A DNA stretch of 60,849 nt from Actinomycetales bacterium UBA1383 (lineage in GTDB: Bacteria > Actinomycetota > Actinomycetes > Actinomycetales > Actinomycetaceae): assembly GCA_002305415.1 (NCBI GenBank), contig DBQX01000111.1, positions 1 to 60,849 on the forward strand. Reading direction: 5' to 3'. A model generated the notes under the pieces. The model was not told where the DNA came from. It saw nothing but the letters and a program-made list of their open reading frames with translations, and did no database searches. Shown piece after piece: positions 9,188-18,436 of the stretch. How positions within the stretch are numbered: the first letter of the stretch is position 1; the number at the start of each line of letters is the position of its first letter. The translations under genes and the position numbers were made by a program.

Positions 9188-10179
9188 CGCGCACCCGGCT
9201 GTCCCTCACGCTGCTCGCCCTCGCCGTCCTGCTCACCGGGTTGTGGGCGACCACGGTGGGCCACGCCGCCCTGGGGTTTGGGGACGTCGTCGCCTCGGCC
9301 GTCTCCCACCTCACCGGGCAGGGTCCCGCCCTGTCGGCCCTCGACGAGGCGATCGTCTGGCAGGGGCGCGCACCCAGGGTGGTCACCGCCGTCGCCGTTG
9401 GCGGCGGGCTCGCCATCGCCGGCGTCGTCATGCAGGCCCTCACGCACAACCCCCTCGCCGATCCGTACCTCCTCGGGGTCTCCTCCGGCGCCTCAGTCGG
9501 CGCGGTGGGCGCCCTCGCCCTCGGCGTGGCCACCCTCTGGGTGCTGCCGGTCGCGGCGTTCGCGGGCGCGCTCGCCGCGCTCGCGACGACGCTCGCCGTC
9601 GCGGGCCGCGGTGCCTCCCCCGTGCGGATCATCCTCGCCGGTGTGGCGGTCGGCTACCTGGGATCGGCGCTCGTCTCCCTGCTGGTCTTCTCCTCCGCGC
9701 GTGGGGACGCCTTCCGGGAGATCCTCTCCTGGCTCCTCGGGTCGCTCGCCTCCGCGCGCTGGTGGGAGGCGGGCGTGGCCGCCACCGCGACGCTGGCGGC
9801 CACGGCACTCGTCCTGGGGCGTGCCCGCACCCTCGACGCGCTGCTGCTCGGGGACGACGCCGCCGTCGCGCTCGGCGTGGACGTCAGGCGGGAGCGTCCG
9901 TGGCAGATGGCCGCGGTGGCTGTGCTCACCGGGGCGCTGGTGGCGGTCTCCGGGGCGATCGGGTTCGTCGGTCTCGTCATCCCGCACGCCGCACGGCTGC
10001 TCGTCGGGCCACGACACCGGGTACTGCTCCCGGCCGCCGCCCTGGCGGGTGGCTTCTTCCTCCTGCTCGCCGACACCGCCGCGCGCACGGTGTTCGACCC
10101 GCTCGAGCTGCCCGTCGGGATCGTGACGGCCCTCGCCGGCGGGCCGGCGTTCGCCCTGCTGGTACGGCGGGCCCGATGA
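9184..10179 (+). CDS. FecCD/BtuC-type ABC importer permease, CTG start
   Basis: The membrane channel of the importer, 331 residues with about ten hydrophobic segments and the family signature ALTHNPLADPYLLGVSSGAS; GLVIPHAARLL near the C-terminus is also conserved. The first helix begins LSLTLLALAVLL. No ATG, GTG or TTG in frame precedes that helix. The best start is CTG 9184, overlapping the preceding stop as CTGA and placed 6 nt after a perfect GGAGGT (9172-9177). The first in-frame TTG (about 9241) would delete helix 1. The family call is secure; the start codon is inferred. Confidence 0.88.
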   Translation: MTRTRLSLTLLALAVLLTGLWATTVGHAALGFGDVVASAVSHLTGQGPALSALDEAIVWQGRAPRVVTAVAVGGGLAIAGVVMQALTHNPLADPYLLGVSSGASVGAVGALALGVATLWVLPVAAFAGALAALATTLAVAGRGASPVRIILAGVAVGYLGSALVSLLVFSSARGDAFREILSWLLGSLASARWWEAGVAATATLAATALVLGRARTLDALLLGDDAAVALGVDVRRERPWQMAAVAVLTGALVAVSGAIGFVGLVIPHAARLLVGPRHRVLLPAAALAGGFFLLLADTAARTVFDPLELPVGIVTALAGGPAFALLVRRAR

Positions 10180-10928
10180 GCGTGCTGCGCATCCGCGACC
10201 TCACGGTCACCCTCGGGGGCCAGCGCATCCTGCGCGGCGTCTCCACGGACTTGCGCGCGGGCTCGCTCGTCGCCGTGGTGGGACCAAACGGGTCCGGCAA
10301 GTCCACGCTGCTGCGGACGGTCGTGGGGATCCACCGGCCCGTCGCAGGCACCATCGTGCTCGAATCGGACTCCGCGACCCTCTCCCTCCCGGACCTCCCG
10401 CACCGCGACCGCGCCCTGCTGCTCGCGATGGTGGAGCAGGACTCCGCCACGCCCGCCGGGATGACCGTGCGGGACGTCGTCGCCCTCGGCCGCCTCCCCC
10501 ATCGCCGGTGGTTCGACGACGTCGACGTCACTCCCCACCTCGAGCGCGCCGGCGTGGCAGGGCTCGCGGACCGGCGCGTCGAGACCCTCTCCGGCGGGGA
10601 GCGGCAACGGGTCCACCTCGCGCGGGCACTCGCCCAGGAGACCAGCTGGCTGATCCTCGACGAGCCCACGAACCACCTGGACCTCGCGGCACAGCGAGAG
10701 CTCCTCCGGCTCGCGCGGGACCTGGCCGGGGCCGGGCTCGGGGTGGTGGCCGCGCTCCACGACCTCAACCACGCCCTCGCCCACGCCGACGACGTGGTGG
10801 TCCTGCGGGGAGGAGCGGTGCACGCCGCGGGCGCACCGGCGGAGATCCTGTCGCCGGCGCTCGTGCGGGAGGTCTGGGGGGCCGAGGTCGAGGCAGTCGA
10901 GACCCGGGGTGGACCCCGCCTCGTGTGA
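10176..10928 (+). CDS. ABC importer ATP-binding protein (BtuD/FecE type)
   Basis: The ATPase that drives the importer encoded by the two preceding genes. It has 250 residues, with Walker A GPNGSGKST, Q-loop region MVEQDS, signature LSGGERQRVHLARALAQ, Walker B LILDEPTNHLD and the H-loop in ALHDLNHAL. ATG 10176 overlaps the permease stop as ATGA, so translation is coupled and all three genes form one operon. The family covers iron-siderophore and vitamin B12 uptake. Confidence 0.93.
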   Translation: MSVLRIRDLTVTLGGQRILRGVSTDLRAGSLVAVVGPNGSGKSTLLRTVVGIHRPVAGTIVLESDSATLSLPDLPHRDRALLLAMVEQDSATPAGMTVRDVVALGRLPHRRWFDDVDVTPHLERAGVAGLADRRVETLSGGERQRVHLARALAQETSWLILDEPTNHLDLAAQRELLRLARDLAGAGLGVVAALHDLNHALAHADDVVVLRGGAVHAAGAPAEILSPALVREVWGAEVEAVETRGGPRLV

Positions 10929-10957
10929 GGCACACTAGCGTGCGGAAGGGAGCGCGC

Positions 10958-11908
10958 ATGACCGTGGCCTACGGCGTCACCGGAACCGGGTGGATCGCCA
11001 CCGAGGTGGCCACCGCGCTCGCGGCCCTCCCCGGCGCGCGCGTCGCGGCCACCTGCCCGCACCCCTTCCCCGGGGCTCGCACCACGGCATCGGTGGACGA
11101 GCTGCTCGACGTGGGGGTGGACGCCGTCGTCGTCTGCGGGCACGCCCCGCGCGCTCTCCTCGCGGCCGTCCGGGCCGGCGTGCACGCGTTCCACGAACAA
11201 CCGCTCGCCGCCTCGTGGGCCGAGTGCCGGCCGATCCTCCAGACCGCGGCCTCCTCCCAGGCCATCCTCATGGCGGGCAACGTGCTGCAGTTCGCCGACG
11301 GCGTCGCCGGCGCGCGGGCGACGGTGCGGGGCGGCGCCATCGGGGACCTCGTGTACGCGCGGGCGGTGCGCACCGGGCCGGAGCACGCCCGGGCCCACGA
11401 GGAGGGCGACCCCGGCTTCCGGCGCACCCACGAACTGGACCTGATCCTCGCGCTCATGGGCGACCCCTCCCGCGTGACGCTCGCGGGGACTGACGCGGCA
11501 CCCTGGTCGGGTGACGTCCTGCTCGCCACCCTCGAGTTCCCGGGCGAGCGGTACGCGACCCTCCAGCTGGGCGCCGGCGTACGGTGGCCCGAGCACCACC
11601 TGGTCCTCGCCGGCAGCGAGGGCGCGGTGCGCGTGGAGCTGCAGCACGCCGGGACGGCCGAGAGCGGGGATCCCCGCTCGTTGTGGCTGCGCGGCCTGCT
11701 CGCCGAGGAGATGGCCCACTTCCATGGCCTGGTCACGGGGGCGCCGCCGGATCCGGAACTCGCGGTGCTCACCGACCTGGCGGCGATGGCGCGCGCCGTC
11801 CGGGTGGCGGATGCCCTGGCGCTGTCCCTCGCCGAGGACCGCAAGGTGTCGCTCGAGTCAGCCGGACCCGTGCCGGAAGAGGTCCTCCTCGGGGGGCCTG
11901 ACGAGTGA
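10958..11908 (+). CDS. Gfo/Idh/MocA-like NAD(P)-dependent oxidoreductase
   Basis: A 316-residue protein with an N-terminal Rossmann fold (GVTGTGWIATEVATAL) followed by a central HEQPLAASWAEC that stands where the family has its EKP cofactor motif, and a C-terminal alpha/beta domain containing FRRTHELDLILALMG. The EKP lysine appears to be replaced (EQP), so catalysis or cofactor use may differ. ATG 10958 is preceded by GGAAGGGAG. It follows the importer ATPase by 29 nt and may share its transcript. The substrate is unknown. Its 3' end overlaps the convergent cofE by 51 bases. Confidence 0.8.
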   Translation: MTVAYGVTGTGWIATEVATALAALPGARVAATCPHPFPGARTTASVDELLDVGVDAVVVCGHAPRALLAAVRAGVHAFHEQPLAASWAECRPILQTAASSQAILMAGNVLQFADGVAGARATVRGGAIGDLVYARAVRTGPEHARAHEEGDPGFRRTHELDLILALMGDPSRVTLAGTDAAPWSGDVLLATLEFPGERYATLQLGAGVRWPEHHLVLAGSEGAVRVELQHAGTAESGDPRSLWLRGLLAEEMAHFHGLVTGAPPDPELAVLTDLAAMARAVRVADALALSLAEDRKVSLESAGPVPEEVLLGGPDE

Positions 11909-12595
11909 ACGGGCGCCGGGGCCGTCGTCCTCGGTGACGAGGCGGGTGACACCACGCACCACCGCCACAGGCAGGCCGGCGGCCTTTCCCTTGACCAGTT
12001 CCGCGGCGGCCGCCACCTCGTCCGCGCTCGCCATCACGGTCGAGGTCAGCGTGCGGCCGTAGCTGTCGGCTCCACCGCGAAGGTCCTCGAGCACGCGCAC
12101 TCCCGCCGCGCCGATCGCGATGTCGGCAACGCCCCGGCGCCAGGGACGGCCGGAGGTGTCGGTGACGAGGACTCCGGGCCGCACCCCGAACCGCGCGTGC
12201 AGGCCCCGGCGGATCCGCCGGGCCGAGGCGTCGGGGTCCTCGGGCAGCAGGAGCACCGTCCCGGGCGGGGTGTTGGAGGCATCCACACCGGCGGCCGCCA
12301 TCACGAGGCCGAGCGGGTTCTCGACGATCCGCAGGACCGTGCCGTCGACGCGCTCGCGGCGCGCCACCTCGCGGACGGTCTGCGAGGTGATCGCCTCCTC
12401 GCGGTCCCGGGCGGCGATCATGCGCCCCTCCGCCTTCGAGACGATCTTCGAGGAGACCACGACGACGTCGCCCGCGGCGAGCCCGCGCGACCCGTCCGGC
12501 CACTCGAGCGAGGCGAGGGCCGGGGCGATGACGGCGGCGACGTCGTCGCCCCGGGTGAGCACGGGGATGCCGGCAGGCGCCTGCGCCAGCAGCAT
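11858..12595 (-). CDS. cofE: Coenzyme F420-0:L-glutamate ligase
   Basis: Adds glutamate to F420-0 with GTP to build the polyglutamate tail of coenzyme F420. It has 245 residues, the stand-alone size; mycobacterial FbiB is a longer fusion with a C-terminal flavin domain that is absent here. Seen motifs are DVVVVSSKIVSKAEGR near residue 44, RIVENPLGLVMAAAGVD and the C-terminal SYGRTLTSTVMASADEVAAA. ATG 12595 overlaps the stop of the upstream F420-dependent dehydrogenase as TGATG. The pairing with an F420-using enzyme supports the call. Confidence 0.9.
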   Translation of the reverse strand: MLLAQAPAGIPVLTRGDDVAAVIAPALASLEWPDGSRGLAAGDVVVVSSKIVSKAEGRMIAARDREEAITSQTVREVARRERVDGTVLRIVENPLGLVMAAAGVDASNTPPGTVLLLPEDPDASARRIRRGLHARFGVRPGVLVTDTSGRPWRRGVADIAIGAAGVRVLEDLRGGADSYGRTLTSTVMASADEVAAAAELVKGKAAGLPVAVVRGVTRLVTEDDGPGARSLVRPPEEDLFRHGSG

Positions 12596-13587
12596 CAGGC
12601 CACCAGGGCCGGGAGCACGTCGCGCCCGAAGACCTCGATCCACTCCCGCTGGTTGCGGCCCACGTTGTGGAGGTAGATCGCGTCGAAGCCCAGGTCCGCG
12701 TACCGCTGCAGCGCCGCGCGATGGACATCGGGGTCGGACGAGATGACGAGTCGCCCCTCGAAGTCCTCCGGCCGGACGAGCCGGGCCATCTGGGCGAGGT
12801 CGAACGGCGAGCGGATGTCGGCCTTGGGGAATCTCATCCCGCCGTTGGGCCACTGGTCCAGCGCGTTCGCCAGGGCCTCCTCGTCCGTGGGCGCCCACGA
12901 CAGGTGCACCTGCAGGAGGCGCGGCATGGCTGCCGGGTCCTTCCCGGCCTCGCGGGCACCGGCGTCGAACCGGGCGAACAGGCCGGCGATCTTCTCGACC
13001 GGGGCACCCACGGTGATGAGGCCGTCGGCGTGCACGCCGGCCCGGCGGGCCGTCACCGGCCCGGCGGTGGCCACGTAGATGGGCGGCGGCGTCGGGGGCA
13101 TGGTCCAGAGGCGGGTGGACTCCAGGCGGTACCAGGTACCCGAGTACTTCACGTCCTTGCCGGCGAGCGAGCCCTCGAAGAGCTTCGTGATGATCTCGAT
13201 CGCCTCGAACATGCGGTTGATGCGTTCCGGCGCCTCGGGCCAGTACGGGGCCACGATGTGCTCGTTGAGCGCCTCGCCGGACCCGATCCCGAGCCAGTGC
13301 CGTCCCGGGAACATCGCCTCGAGGGTGGCCGACGCCTGCGCGACCATCGCGGGGTGCCAGCGGAAGGTCGGGGCCGTGACCCCCGGGCCGATGTCCCCGG
13401 TGGTGGCCATCCCGAGTGCCGCGAGCACGTTCCAGACGAAGGCGCTCTGCCCCTGCGCGGGCACCCACGGCTGGAAGTGGTCGGCCGCCATGACGCCCGA
13501 GAAGCCGTGCTGTTCCGCGTACGAGGCGTACTCGAGGATCTCCGAGGGATGGAACTGCTCGAGGGCCGCGGCGTATCCAATGCGCAT
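12595..13587 (-). CDS. F420-dependent glucose-6-phosphate dehydrogenase-family oxidoreductase
   Basis: A luciferase-like (bacterial luciferase superfamily) TIM-barrel enzyme that uses coenzyme F420. It is 330 residues and aligns by eye with mycobacterial FGD1: the N-terminus GYAAALEQF matches GYKASAEQF, and DHFQPW at 36-41 carries the active-site histidine (His40 in FGD1). GSGEALNEH and the TPTFR-like APTFRWHPAM are also shared. Glucose-6-phosphate as substrate is likely but not proven, since relatives act on other alcohols. ATG 13587 lies 6 nt from a GAGAAT -10 box; it leads a two-gene operon with cofE. Confidence 0.85.
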   Translation of the reverse strand: MRIGYAAALEQFHPSEILEYASYAEQHGFSGVMAADHFQPWVPAQGQSAFVWNVLAALGMATTGDIGPGVTAPTFRWHPAMVAQASATLEAMFPGRHWLGIGSGEALNEHIVAPYWPEAPERINRMFEAIEIITKLFEGSLAGKDVKYSGTWYRLESTRLWTMPPTPPPIYVATAGPVTARRAGVHADGLITVGAPVEKIAGLFARFDAGAREAGKDPAAMPRLLQVHLSWAPTDEEALANALDQWPNGGMRFPKADIRSPFDLAQMARLVRPEDFEGRLVISSDPDVHRAALQRYADLGFDAIYLHNVGRNQREWIEVFGRDVLPALVA

Positions 13588-13593
13588 GGGGCC

Positions 13594-13645
13594 ATTCTCC
13601 CCCACGGGACGGACCGGAGGAGGGGGTCCTCCCCCGTGGAACAAT
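13594..13645. promoter_or_regulatory. Divergent -10 boxes of the F420 operon and valS
   Basis: On the minus strand GAGAAT (13599-13594) ends 6 nt before the dehydrogenase ATG at 13587. On the plus strand AACAAT (13640-13645) ends 7 nt before the valS ATG at 13653. Both fit leaderless transcripts. No T-box-like element separates this promoter from valS, because only a few bases remain. Confidence 0.5.
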
Positions 13646-13652
13646 GGGGCCC

Positions 13653-16307
13653 ATGACGAATCCCCGCAGCGGCCAGCCCACCACCCCGGCCACCTATCCG
13701 GCGCCCACCGTCCCGGACAGGGTCATCGCCGACGGACTCGAGGACCGCTGGAATGCCACGTGGGAAGCCCGCGGCACCTATTCCTTCGACCGCGGCGCCG
13801 CCCGCGCGGATGTCTACTCGATCGACACGCCGCCGCCCACGGTCTCGGGGTCGCTGCACGTGGGGCACGTGTTCTCCTACACCCACACCGACCTCGTCGC
13901 CCGCTTCCAGCGGATGCGTGGCAAGGAGGTCTTCTACCCGATGGGCTGGGACGACAACGGCCTGCCCACCGAGCGGCGCGTCCAGAACTACTTCGGCGTG
14001 CGGTGCGACCCGTCCCTGCCCTACGCGGAGGACTTCGAGCCGCCCCACCACGGTGGCGAGGGCCGGTCGATCCGGGCCGCCGACCAGCGGCCCGTCTCCC
14101 GCCGCAACTTCGTCGAGCTCTGCGAGCGGCTCACGCGTGAGGACGAGCTGCAGTTCGAGGCACTCTGGCGGCACCTCGGCCTCTCGGTGGACTGGCGCCA
14201 CCACTACCAGACGATCGGCCCGCGGGCGCAGAAGGTCGCCCAGGCCGCGTTCCTCCGCAACCTGGCCGCCGGCCAGGCCTACGCCGCCGCGGCCCCGGGC
14301 CTGTGGGACGTCACCTTCCAGACCGCGGTCGCGCAGGCCGAGCTTGAGGCCCGGGACTACCCCGGCCATTACCACACCATCACCTTCCACCGGCCCGACG
14401 GCGAGGCCGTGGCGATCGAGACCACCCGCCCCGAGCTCCTGCCCGCGTGCGTCGCCCTGATCGCGCACCCCGACGACGAGCGCTACGCCCCGCTCTTCGG
14501 CACGACCGTCACGTCCCCGCTGTTCAACGTCGAGCTTCCCGTCCTCGCGCACCCGCTCGCGGAGATCGAGAAGGGCGCGGGCATCGCGATGTGCTGCACC
14601 TTCGGTGACCTCACCGACGTCGTGTGGTGGCGCGAACTCGGCCTGCCCACGCGGTCGGTGCTGGGCCGTGACGGCCGCATCCTGCGGGAGGTACCCGAGT
14701 GGATCACGGACGCCCACGGGCGCGCCGTCTACGAGGCCATGTCCGGCCGCACCGCCGTCTCGTCGCGCGCCGTGGTGGTCGAGGCGCTGCGTGACTCCGG
14801 GGACCTCATCGGGGACCCGACCCCCACGCTCCGGAAGACCAACTTCTTCGAGAAGGGCGACAAGCCGCTGGAGATCGTCACCTCGCGGCAGTGGTACATC
14901 CGCAACGGCGGCCGTCCCGCCGAGACCCACGGGGGCCTCGACCTCCGCGAGAAGCTGCTGCAGCGGGGGCGGGAGCTGCGGTTCCATCCCGACTTCATGC
15001 GCGTGCGGTACGAGAACTGGGTCAACGGCCTCAACTCGGACTGGCTCATCTCGCGGCAACGGTTCTTCGGCGTGCCCATCCCCCTGTGGTACGCCGTCGA
15101 CTCCCACGGCGAGATCGACCACGACACCCTCCTCACCCCACCCGAGTCGGCGCTGCCCATCGACCCGTCGATCGACGTGCCGGACGGCTACACCGAGGAG
15201 CAGCGCGGGAAGCCTGGTGGCTTCGTCGGCGAGGTCGACATCATGGACACGTGGGCGACGTCGTCGCTCACCCCCCAGATCGCCGGCGGCTGGCTGCACG
15301 ACGACGACCTGTTCGCCCGCGTCTACCCCATGGACCTGCGCCCCCAGGGGCAGGACATCATCCGCACCTGGCTGTTCTCCACGGTGGTGCGGGCCGAACT
15401 CGAGTTCGACGCCCTGCCGTGGTCCGATGCCGCGATCTCGGGCTGGATCCTCGACCCGGATCGCAAGAAGATGTCGAAGTCCAAGGGCAACGTGGTCACC
15501 CCGATGGACCTGCTGGAGAAGCACGGTTCCGACGGCGTGCGCTACTGGGCCGCCTCGGCCCGCCTCGGCACCGACGCGGCCTTCGAGGAGGGCCAGATGA
15601 AGATCGGCCGCCGCCTCGCGATCAAGGTCCTGAACGCGTCGAAGTTCGCGCTCACCATGTCCGGCGGCGAGATCGTCGTCGACCCGGCCGCCGTCGTCGT
15701 CCCGATCGACCGGGCCATGTTGGCTGGCCTCGCCGGCGTCGTCGCCACCGCCACGGACGCCTTCGAGCGCTATGACCACACCCGGGCGCTGGAGGTCACC
15801 GAGACGTATTTCTGGACGTTCTGCGATGACTACCTGGAGCTGGTCAAGGACCGCGCCTACAACAGCGACGGCGCCCACGGCGAGGGCGACGCCACCTCCG
15901 CCCGCGTGGCACTGGTGATCGCCGTCGACACCTTCCTCCGGCTCCTCGCCCCGGTGCTGCCGTTCGCCACCGAGGAGGTCTGGTCGTGGTGGCGCGACGG
16001 CTCGGTCCACACCGCGGAGTGGCCGGACGCCTCCGCGCTGGCGCCGTTCGCCGCGGACAGCGACCCACGGATGCTGGCCGCCACGGGGGCAGCCCTCGCG
16101 GCGCTGCGGAAGGTGAAGTCCGAGTCACGCGTGTCCCAGCGCACCGGGCTGCGGGACGTGACGCTCGTCGTGCCCGCCGGGGAGGCCGGCCGCATCGCGG
16201 AGCGTGACCTCAAAGCCGCCGGCCGGGTGGTCGGACCCCTTACGATCGAGGAGGATCCCGGCGCCGACGCAGCCCGCGTGGCGGCGCACGAACTCGAGGC
16301 GGAGTGA
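13653..16307 (+). CDS. valS: Valyl-tRNA synthetase
   Basis: Class I synthetase that charges tRNA-Val. It has 884 residues from ATG 13653; an ATG nine bases earlier (13644) would add three residues, but the -10 box AACAAT places transcription near 13653. The ATP signature is SGSLHVGHVFSYTH, the KMSKSKGN loop is intact, and VQNYFGVRCDP is the insertion seen in actinomycete ValS. Its stop overlaps the next gene as TGATG, so fadD is translationally coupled. There is no sign of attenuation. Confidence 0.96.
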   Translation: MTNPRSGQPTTPATYPAPTVPDRVIADGLEDRWNATWEARGTYSFDRGAARADVYSIDTPPPTVSGSLHVGHVFSYTHTDLVARFQRMRGKEVFYPMGWDDNGLPTERRVQNYFGVRCDPSLPYAEDFEPPHHGGEGRSIRAADQRPVSRRNFVELCERLTREDELQFEALWRHLGLSVDWRHHYQTIGPRAQKVAQAAFLRNLAAGQAYAAAAPGLWDVTFQTAVAQAELEARDYPGHYHTITFHRPDGEAVAIETTRPELLPACVALIAHPDDERYAPLFGTTVTSPLFNVELPVLAHPLAEIEKGAGIAMCCTFGDLTDVVWWRELGLPTRSVLGRDGRILREVPEWITDAHGRAVYEAMSGRTAVSSRAVVVEALRDSGDLIGDPTPTLRKTNFFEKGDKPLEIVTSRQWYIRNGGRPAETHGGLDLREKLLQRGRELRFHPDFMRVRYENWVNGLNSDWLISRQRFFGVPIPLWYAVDSHGEIDHDTLLTPPESALPIDPSIDVPDGYTEEQRGKPGGFVGEVDIMDTWATSSLTPQIAGGWLHDDDLFARVYPMDLRPQGQDIIRTWLFSTVVRAELEFDALPWSDAAISGWILDPDRKKMSKSKGNVVTPMDLLEKHGSDGVRYWAASARLGTDAAFEEGQMKIGRRLAIKVLNASKFALTMSGGEIVVDPAAVVVPIDRAMLAGLAGVVATATDAFERYDHTRALEVTETYFWTFCDDYLELVKDRAYNSDGAHGEGDATSARVALVIAVDTFLRLLAPVLPFATEEVWSWWRDGSVHTAEWPDASALAPFAADSDPRMLAATGAALAALRKVKSESRVSQRTGLRDVTLVVPAGEAGRIAERDLKAAGRVVGPLTIEEDPGADAARVAAHELEAE

Positions 16308-18112
16308 TGCAGGAGACGTCCAACCCGATCCCGGTCGACTACGACCCGGCGATGTCCATCGCCGGCCTGCTGCGGAAGAAGTGGCAGGCCAAACCATCGA
16401 AGGTCCAGTGGGAGCGGAAGACCTCCCTCGGGACGGGATGGGTCCCGGTCACGGTGGGCCAGTTCGTGGAGGAGGTCAAGGAGGTCGCCAAGGGCATGAT
16501 GGCCTCCGGGGTCGAGGCCGGCGACCGCATCGGGATCATGGCGCGGACGAGCTACGAGTGGACGCTGCTCGACTTCGCCGCGTGGTGGTGCGGCGCGATC
16601 CCCGTCCCCATCTATGAGACGTCGTCGGCGGACCAGGTCGAGTGGATCGTCACCGATGCCGGCATCTCGCTGGTGGTGGCCGAGACCCCCGTCATGGCGT
16701 CTCTGGTGCGAGGGCTGAAGGACCGGGCCCCGACGCTGCGGGAGGTCCTCGTCATCGACGACGGCGCCATCGCGGAGCTCAGCCTCCGCGGCCAGGGTGT
16801 GGATGACGCCGCCCTCGAGGACCGCAGCCTCGCCACGAAGGGCGACGACATCGCCACCATCATCTACACCTCCGGCACCACGGGGCGGCCGAAGGGCGTG
16901 GTGCTGTGGCACCGCAACTTCGTCTTCCTCTCCGAGTCGGGACGGATCGGCATGCCCGAGGTGGTGGACAAGCCGCACTCACGCACCCTCCTCTTCATGC
17001 CGCTGGCGCACGTGTTCGCCCGGTTCATCGAGGTCCTCGCGGTCGGGACCAACACGGTGCTCGGCCACGCCCCCGATGTGAAGAACCTGATCGCGGACGT
17101 CGGCACCTTCACGCCCACCTACATCCTGGCTGTGCCCCGGGTCTTCGAGAAGATCTACAACTCGGCGGACGCGAAGGCCGGACACGGCGTGAAGCTGAAG
17201 CTCTTCCGGTGGGCGGCCAAGACCGCGATCACCTACTCCCGGGCCCTCGAAGAACCGGACGGGCCGACAGCGGCACTGAAGGCCCAGCACGCGCTGGCCG
17301 ACCGGCTGGTGCTCCACAAGCTCACCCAGCTGCTCGGCGGGAAGCTCGAGTTCGCGGTCTCCGGGGGTGCCCCGCTGGGCGAACGGCTCGGGCACTTCTA
17401 CCGCGGGATGGGCGTGAACATCCTCGAGGGTTATGGCCTCACGGAGACGACGGCCCCACTCGCCTGCAACCTGCCGGCCCGGTCCAAGATCGGCACCGTG
17501 GGGGTCGCCTTCCCGCAGACCTCGATCCGGATCGACGACGACGGGCAGATCCACGCCAAGGGAGAACACGTCTTCCACGGCTACTGGAACAACCCGGAGG
17601 CAACGGCCGAGGTGCTGGACGCGGACGGCTGGTTCGCCACCGGCGACCTGGGCTCGCTCGACGACGACGGCTACCTGCGGATCACCGGCCGCGCCAAGGA
17701 GATCATCGTCACGGCGGGCGGGAAGAACGTGGCCCCGACCCTCCTCGAGGACCGGCTCCGGGGGCACCCGATCATCTCGCAGGTGCTCGTGGTGGGCGAC
17801 GGCAAGCCCTTCATCGGCGCGCTCGTGACACTCGACCCGGAGATGCTCCCGGGGTGGCTCGCGAACCACGGACTGCCGCCGCTGACGGTGGAACAGGCCG
17901 CGCGGGACGAGCGTGTCCTGGCCGCGATCGACCGAGCGGTGACGCGTGCGAACGAGGCCGTCTCGCGCGCCGAGTCGATCCGGAAGTTCGCTGTCCTGAC
18001 AGAGGAGTTCACGGAGGCGAACGGGCTGCTGACGCCCGCGCTCAAGATCAAGCGGAAGCCGGCTGTCGAGCGCTTCTCGAAGGAGATCGCCGAACTCTAC
18101 GGCGAGGCCTGA
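16307..18112 (+). CDS. Long-chain fatty acyl-CoA synthetase (AMP-forming)
   Basis: An ANL-superfamily adenylating enzyme of 601 residues, close to FadD15-type acyl-CoA ligases. The phosphate loop is YTSGTTGRPKGV, the A5-type motif is GYGLTETTAP, and GDLGSLDDDGYLRITGR followed by IIVTAGGKNV marks the hinge and the catalytic C-domain. It activates fatty acids with ATP and CoA. Start ATG 16307 overlaps the valS stop (TGATG); a GTG directly before it is an alternative. Chain-length preference is not visible. It ends in a repeat-filled convergent junction. Confidence 0.92.
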   Translation: MQETSNPIPVDYDPAMSIAGLLRKKWQAKPSKVQWERKTSLGTGWVPVTVGQFVEEVKEVAKGMMASGVEAGDRIGIMARTSYEWTLLDFAAWWCGAIPVPIYETSSADQVEWIVTDAGISLVVAETPVMASLVRGLKDRAPTLREVLVIDDGAIAELSLRGQGVDDAALEDRSLATKGDDIATIIYTSGTTGRPKGVVLWHRNFVFLSESGRIGMPEVVDKPHSRTLLFMPLAHVFARFIEVLAVGTNTVLGHAPDVKNLIADVGTFTPTYILAVPRVFEKIYNSADAKAGHGVKLKLFRWAAKTAITYSRALEEPDGPTAALKAQHALADRLVLHKLTQLLGGKLEFAVSGGAPLGERLGHFYRGMGVNILEGYGLTETTAPLACNLPARSKIGTVGVAFPQTSIRIDDDGQIHAKGEHVFHGYWNNPEATAEVLDADGWFATGDLGSLDDDGYLRITGRAKEIIVTAGGKNVAPTLLEDRLRGHPIISQVLVVGDGKPFIGALVTLDPEMLPGWLANHGLPPLTVEQAARDERVLAAIDRAVTRANEAVSRAESIRKFAVLTEEFTEANGLLTPALKIKRKPAVERFSKEIAELYGEA

Positions 18113-18150
18113 CACTCATCATCGCGCCCGGAGCTGCTCCCTAAGGATCC

Positions 18151-18285
18151 CGCGTACACGGTTCCTGCGTACACGGTTCCTACCCACACGGCTCCTGCCC
18201 ACACGGCTCCTGCCCACACGGCTCCTGCCCACACGGCTCCTGCCCACACGGCTCCTGCGCACACGGTCCCTGCCCACACGGCTCC
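18151..18285. repeat. 15-bp tandem repeat, nine copies
   Basis: Nine head-to-tail copies of a 15-base unit with consensus TGCCCACACGGCTCC. Copies 4 to 7 and copy 9 are identical; the first two read GCGTACACGGTTCC and copy 8 reads TGCGCACACGGTCCC. A tenth partial copy breaks down at about 18292. No spacers separate the units, which rules out CRISPR. The period is a multiple of three, so any frame stays open, yet the context does not look coding. Confidence 0.95.
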
Positions 18286-18315
18286 TGCCCACCGGATCAG
18301 TGGTGCGCGCGTCAA

Positions 18316-18350
18316 CGTGCGATACAGTCCCGGCGCTGGTGTATCGCACG
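18316..18350. repeat. Perfect inverted repeat with CGTGCGATACA arms
   Basis: Arms CGTGCGATACA (18316-18326) and TGTATCGCACG (18340-18350) are exact reverse complements separated by 13 bases. No T-run follows on either strand, so it is not a typical terminator, although it lies between convergent genes. The core GCGATAC recurs in the next inverted repeat. Confidence 0.8.
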
Positions 18351-18436
18351 ACGCCGCACGCTCAGGTCCCGGCCAGGCGCTTACCAGCACCTTTGCATCG
18401 GCGCGCGGGTGTCAGGAGTGTTTCACCGCTCGTTGA

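Noticed and set aside
11858..11908. Frameshift or annotation error at the overlapping ends of the Idh-like gene and cofE
   Set aside because: Both C-termini look natural and both frames are intact; a 51-base convergent overlap is acceptable.
13588..13652. T-box or leader regulator for valS
   Set aside because: Only 65 bases separate valS from its divergent neighbour and a -10 box lies 7 nt before ATG, leaving no room for a leader RNA.
18097..18390. Minus-strand frame of 97 codons with AGAVW pentapeptide repeats
   Set aside because: It is a by-product of the 15-base array, has no ribosome site, and overlaps the end of fadD. The repeat is not the A(D/N)LXX pattern of pentapeptide-repeat proteins.
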